From the NCBI GenBank assembly GCA_964449375.1, contig CAYVAS010000001.1:1-64000 (forward strand): a stretch of DNA of 64,000 nt. Reading direction: 5' to 3'. The position numbers and the translations under genes are program-made. This document shows, one piece after another, positions 60,641 to 64,000 of this stretch. The notes below the pieces were generated by a model, which saw only the letters and a list, made by a program, of their open reading frames with translations, did no database searches and was not told the DNA's origin. Each line of letters begins with the position of its first letter. The first letter of the stretch is position 1. The DNA comes from JAFDWI01 sp964449375 (GTDB lineage Bacteria; Actinomycetota; Acidimicrobiia; Acidimicrobiales; Iamiaceae).

Positions 60641-61891
60641 TCACGACCGCGATTCGGATGGCGGACGGGGCTCCCGGGGCAGGCCCAGGATCCGCTCGGA
60701 CACGATGTTGCGCTGGATCTCGGCGGTGCCGCCCCAGATGGTCTCGGAGCGGGAGAAGAAGAACGACACCTGCAACGGCGAAGCCGGATAGTCCCGGGCC
60801 ATCGACCGTCGTCCCACCCCGGCGACGAACTCGTCGTCGGCCGACCCGGTGAGAATCTGGCCTTCGGCGCCCAGCACGTCCATGGCAAGCTCCATGGTGT
60901 CGCGGTGGGTCTCGGACCAGATCATCTTGTTGAGCGCGCCCAGCGCGCTCGTCCCGGAGTCCTTGCTCCCCGACAGGTTCGCCGACAGCGTGCGCAGGCC
61001 GTTGAAGCGCTGAATCTGGATGCGGCTCCACTGGGCGGCGAGCCGCTGGCGGATCACCGGATCGTGGATGCGGCCGTTGGCCCGGGCGATGTCGATGATC
61101 TGGTCGAGCTCCTTTTCGAAGCGGCGATAGGACACCGTGGCCGAGGAACCCCGCTCGAATCCCAAGGTCGTCATCGCCACCTTCCAACCGTTGTTCACCC
61201 CGCCCACGACCCAGTCGACCGGGCAGCGAGCCCCAGAGAAGAACACCTCGTTGAACTCGGCGGAGCCGTCGGGTTGCACGATGGGGCGGATCTCGATGCC
61301 GGGCTGGTCCATGGGCACCAGCAGATACGAGATGCCCTTGTGTTTGGGCGCATCCGGGTCGGTGCGGGCCAGCACGAAGCAGTAGTCGGCGTACTGGGCC
61401 TGGGTGGTCCACACCTTCTGGCCTTCGATGACCCACTCGTCACCGTCGCGGACCGCCCGGGTGCTCAACGACGCCAGGTCCGACCCCGCGTTGGGTTCGG
61501 AGAAGCCCTGACACCAGGAGATCTCCCCGGAGAGGATCTTGGGAATGAAGAACTGCTTCTGGTCCTCGGTCCCCCACTGCAGGATCGTGGGCCCGACCAG
61601 GGTGTCGCCGAAGAAGTCGCCCCGCATCGGCGCCCGGGCCCGGGCGAACTCCTCGGCGAGCACGACGTTCTGGATCGTGGACAATCCCTTGCCGCCGTAC
61701 TCGGTGGGCCACGACGCGCACAGCCAACCGCCCTCACGCAGTTTGGCGACCCATTCGTCGTTGAACGCAGCCCGCTCCTCGGGGCTCATCGTGTAGTCCT
61801 CGTCGAACCACCCCGAAGGCAGGTTCTGCTCCAACCAGGCGCGGATCTCGACGCGGAACTCCTCGGCTTCGGCGGGATAGGTCAGGTCCAT
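60641..61891 (-). CDS. Acyl-CoA dehydrogenase
   Basis: A 416-aa flavoprotein. MDLTYPAEAEEFRVEIRAWL starts the helical N-domain, and WCQGFSEPNAGSDLASLSTR is the FAD/substrate strand. The end, WGGTAEIQRNIVSERILGLP, is typical of FadE subunits in actinobacterial lipid and steroid degradation. Those often form alpha2beta2 heteromers with a partner. No partner gene lies next to it here, so it may act as a homomer or pair with a distant gene. ATG 61891 is the start; the frame upstream overlaps the lipoprotein gene antisense-like and is rejected. Confidence 0.9.
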   Translation of the reverse strand: MDLTYPAEAEEFRVEIRAWLEQNLPSGWFDEDYTMSPEERAAFNDEWVAKLREGGWLCASWPTEYGGKGLSTIQNVVLAEEFARARAPMRGDFFGDTLVGPTILQWGTEDQKQFFIPKILSGEISWCQGFSEPNAGSDLASLSTRAVRDGDEWVIEGQKVWTTQAQYADYCFVLARTDPDAPKHKGISYLLVPMDQPGIEIRPIVQPDGSAEFNEVFFSGARCPVDWVVGGVNNGWKVAMTTLGFERGSSATVSYRRFEKELDQIIDIARANGRIHDPVIRQRLAAQWSRIQIQRFNGLRTLSANLSGSKDSGTSALGALNKMIWSETHRDTMELAMDVLGAEGQILTGSADDEFVAGVGRRSMARDYPASPLQVSFFFSRSETIWGGTAEIQRNIVSERILGLPREPRPPSESRS

Positions 61892-61953
61892 GCCCGCGAT
61901 CCTGACCGGTCTGGGCGCACCGGTGCAACCGGTCCCCCACCCTTGGGCCGGCC

Positions 61954-62373
61954 TCAGGGACCGGCGCGGAACTGGCGTTCGCAGGTGTCCACGAACTCGC
62001 GGAACTCCGGGATCAGCTCGTCCAGGGAGTGGTCCGGATCGGTGGGATCTTCGCGGATGGCACTCTGGGCACCCTTGAACTCGTCGAAGGGGATCCCGGT
62101 GTCGTCGTCGGACATCTCGTCGTAGATGCACCCGCACAGCTCGGTGTGGTGGTCGGCCTCGCGGTCCTCGCTGCCGTCGGCGGGACCGAACCCGGCGACG
62201 CACCCGGCCACGAAGTCCTCACGCACCCCCGAGGAATAGCCGGTGGGGTCCTGTTGGCCCACGCAGGCGCCGGCGAACAGTGCGGTCAGCCCCAGAAGCG
62301 CGACGAGCCCCCGGAGACGCCGGCCTCGGGTGGGCGGGGTGCGGCGGGCACGGCGCGGCATGGTTGCGAGCAT
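61954..62373 (-). CDS. Small acidic lipoprotein
   Basis: A 139-aa secreted protein. After a basic N-terminus, a hydrophobic segment ends in FAGAC, a lipobox. The mature part is acidic and has four cysteines (VAGCVAGF, ELCGCIY, DTCERQF), which may form two disulfides. Function unknown. ATG 62373 is the longest form and ATG 62361 is possible. It is followed after 62 bp by the acyl-CoA dehydrogenase gene on the same strand. Confidence 0.75.
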   Translation of the reverse strand: MLATMPRRARRTPPTRGRRLRGLVALLGLTALFAGACVGQQDPTGYSSGVREDFVAGCVAGFGPADGSEDREADHHTELCGCIYDEMSDDDTGIPFDEFKGAQSAIREDPTDPDHSLDELIPEFREFVDTCERQFRAGP

Positions 62374-62422
62374 GGCCCGAGGTTACCGACGGCCCCGAAA
62401 CACCGGGGAATCCGCCCCAGGT

Positions 62423-63106
62423 TCAGAGGTCGCCGAGCGCGTGGGCACGCTGGAACACCGTGTCGAGCATGGCCGGGGTGAGCCGACCGGTGAAGGTGTT
62501 CTGTTGGCTGACGTGGTAGCAGCCCAGCAGCGTGCGGTCCCCGGGAAGGTCCACCTCGACCGCGTGGCCGAAGTGCGGGCGGGGCCGCACGTCGAAATGC
62601 CGGGCGACCGCGTTGAACCCGAAGCCACCCAGCGCCACCACGACCCGCCAGGGCAGCACGTCCAGTTCGGTGGCCAGGTACGGCGCACAGTTGTCGCGTT
62701 CTTCGGTGGTGGGTTTGTTCTGCGGTGGCGCACACTTGACCGGCGCGGTCACCCAGGCACCGTGCAGCTCCAGGCCGTCGTCGCGGTCGACGCTGCGGGG
62801 CTGGTTGGCGAAGCCGGTGCGGTACATCGAGTCGTAAAGGAAGTCCCCGGATCGGTCGCCGGTGAACATGCGCCCGGTGCGGTTCGCCCCGTGGGCCGCC
62901 GGCGCCAGGCCGACCACGACCACCCTGGCTTCTGGGTCACCGAAGCCCGGGACCGGTCGGCCCCAGTAGGTCTGGTCCGCATACGCGGCACGCTTTTCCT
63001 CTGCGACCTTCTCGCGCCACTCCACCAGCCGTGGGCATCGCCGACACCCCACCACCTCGTGGCGAAGTTCGTCCAGGGTCGCGGTTCGTTCACGTTGTGT
63101 GGTCAC
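62423..63106 (-). CDS. Family 5 uracil-DNA glycosylase (UdgB type)
   Basis: A 227-aa repair enzyme. VVVGLAPAAHGANRTGRMF is the hallmark motif A of family 5 UDGs, where Ala replaces the usual catalytic Asp or Asn. The C-terminal motif is HVSQQNTFTGRLT. Cys near the N-terminus (CRRCPRL) plus Cys in the middle (VKCAPPQNKPT and NCAPYL) fit the 4Fe-4S cluster of families 4 and 5. It removes uracil and some other deaminated bases. GTG 63106 is the start. Confidence 0.92.
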   Translation of the reverse strand: MTTQRERTATLDELRHEVVGCRRCPRLVEWREKVAEEKRAAYADQTYWGRPVPGFGDPEARVVVVGLAPAAHGANRTGRMFTGDRSGDFLYDSMYRTGFANQPRSVDRDDGLELHGAWVTAPVKCAPPQNKPTTEERDNCAPYLATELDVLPWRVVVALGGFGFNAVARHFDVRPRPHFGHAVEVDLPGDRTLLGCYHVSQQNTFTGRLTPAMLDTVFQRAHALGDL

Positions 63107-63257
63107 GTTCCATCGATCGTAGGGCCTCGCGGCGGCGATCTCCGCTTCCAGACGGTAGGTTGCCCTGGGTGATCCGCGCGCCGACCCGGCGCGCCCGCCC
63201 ACGTCCGGCGGACCCCTTCGGGCACGCCGGACGATCGACGATCGACGATTCGGAGCC

Positions 63258-63929
63258 GTGGTGTCCAGAGCGCGTACCTCGACAAAGAAGACCGGTGACC
63301 GTCAAGGGACCACGACGGTGCTCCTGGTCCGCCACGGGGCGACCCCGACCACCGGCAAGGTGCTCCCCGGGCGCGCCCCGGGACTGCACCTGGCGGACCT
63401 GGGCCGGGCCCAGGCCGAGGTCGCCGCCGACCGGATCGCCACGTTGACCTCGATCGAGGCGGTGTACTCGTCGCCTCTGGAGCGGGCCCGGGAGACCGCC
63501 CAGCCAATCGCCAAGGCGCTGGGCCTGCGGGTCCGTCAGGCCGCCGGGTTGAACGAGTGCGACTTCGGCGACTGGACCGGCCGCCAGATCTCGACCCTGG
63601 CGCGTCGCAAGGACTGGCAGATCGTGCAACGCGCACCCAGCCTGTTCACCTTCCCCTCCGGTGAGTCCTTCGCGGGCATGCAGCTCCGGATCACCCAGGC
63701 GATCGCCAAGCTGTGCGAGGCGCACCCGGGCGGCACCATCGTGGCGGTGTCCCACGCCGACCCCATCAAGGCCGCCGCTGCCGCCGCGCTGGGCACCCCG
63801 CTGGATCTGTTCCAGCGCATCGTGATCTCGCCGTGTTCGATCACCGCGGTGCGCTATGCGCCGTTGGGCCCCACGGTGCTCGCGGTGAACTCCACCGGTG
63901 CGGACCTGGCCCGCTCGATCCCCGCCTGA
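63258..63929 (+). CDS. Histidine phosphatase family protein (phosphoglycerate-mutase-like)
   Basis: A 223-aa protein. VLLVRHGATPTTGKVLPGRA carries the RHG catalytic His. SSPLERARETAQPIA supplies the second Arg, and VAVSHADPIKAAAAAALG the second His. This subgroup (MSMEG_4193-like) is usually found next to DUF3090 in actinobacteria, as here. The physiological phosphate ester is unknown. GTG 63258 was chosen. The stop is 17 bp before the DUF3090 start. Confidence 0.9.
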   Translation: MVSRARTSTKKTGDRQGTTTVLLVRHGATPTTGKVLPGRAPGLHLADLGRAQAEVAADRIATLTSIEAVYSSPLERARETAQPIAKALGLRVRQAAGLNECDFGDWTGRQISTLARRKDWQIVQRAPSLFTFPSGESFAGMQLRITQAIAKLCEAHPGGTIVAVSHADPIKAAAAAALGTPLDLFQRIVISPCSITAVRYAPLGPTVLAVNSTGADLARSIPA

Positions 63930-63946
63930 GCGCCGGAGCCGACGGG

Positions 63947-64000
63947 ATGACGTCAGATTCGTTCTCGTTCGATCGACCGGACTTCTTCGTCGCCGGAGCG
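63947..64000 (+). CDS. DUF3090 family protein, 5' end only
   Basis: Only 18 codons are in the window (MTSDSFSFDRPDFFVAGA). The FDRPDFFVAGA block matches the start of DUF3090 proteins, whose gene normally follows the histidine phosphatase gene in actinobacteria. GGGATG context gives no strong ribosome binding site. The family has no established function. Confidence 0.75.
   Translation, partial: MTSDSFSFDRPDFFVAGA

Noticed and set aside
58746..60791. 681-codon open frame antisense to the LCP gene
   Set aside because: Same shadow effect; composition is unnatural and the LCP motifs are clear on the minus strand.

Overview
The window is about 70% GC. It is gene-dense, with short overlaps (ATGA/GTGA) between co-transcribed genes, many GTG starts and few strong ribosome binding sites. 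Gene content points to an actinobacterium: MurT/GatD, F420-type LLM oxidoreductase, DUF5709, DUF501, DUF3090, a cholesterol-type Ltp3/Ltp4 pair, and the order mfd - PpiC-like lipoprotein - mazG - eno - ftsB - DUF501 - ppx that matches Mycobacterium tuberculosis Rv1020-Rv1026. Thr-rich linkers in secreted proteins would fit class Acidimicrobiia, but that placement is an inference. A 100-N gap shows that this is a draft or metagenome scaffold.

Layout. 1-5.3 kb: 5' half of glutamate synthase (minus), an alpha/beta hydrolase, an orphan C-terminal metE piece, mutY, and a cluster of 12-bp palindromes. 5.4-12.7 kb: a long acyl-CoA dehydrogenase, membrane proteins, and the murT-gatD operon for lipid II amidation. 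12.8-18.8 kb: a minus-strand block with fumC, a membrane protein, an acyltransferase, a secreted CocE-like hydrolase and an SDR. 18.9-22.7 kb: SWIM-SNF2 helicase and DUF5709. 22.7-26 kb: a translationally coupled operon of two OB-fold proteins and two thiolase-fold proteins behind a KstR-like palindrome, probably for steroid or acyl-CoA side chains. 26-34 kb: oxidoreductase, esterase, a gap-interrupted Pro-rich membrane protein, ABC-F ATPase, beta-lactamase-fold hydrolase, LLM oxidoreductase and MFS transporter. 34-37.8 kb: a divergent pair, a membrane-anchored protein and a sigma-factor-like protein fused to a transmembrane segment and an extracytoplasmic domain. 37.8-45.5 kb: tRNA-Leu(UAA), an OLD-family nuclease, an NTR-like protein, a Fe-S PD-(D/E)XK protein, PlsC and epimerase, enoyl-CoA hydratase, and a GNAT. 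45.5-55.4 kb: the conserved mfd-to-ppx block, with DUF501 and Ppx fused in one frame. 55.4-58 kb: a less orderly, lower-GC patch with a P-loop variant, a frameshifted lipoprotein gene, a small ORF and two more copies of the palindrome. 58-64 kb: Fe-SOD, LCP ligase, acyl-CoA dehydrogenase, lipoprotein, family-5 uracil-DNA glycosylase, histidine phosphatase and the start of DUF3090.

Most of the window is housekeeping. The best candidates for something undescribed are the sigma-TM-sensor fusion at 35671-37740 and the family of TGCCCGCGGGCA palindromes. The Cys-less thiolase-fold operon with its operator, the DUF501-Ppx fusion, and a fumarase with an altered substrate loop also deserve attention. 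No rRNA, CRISPR array, insertion sequence or prophage was seen.
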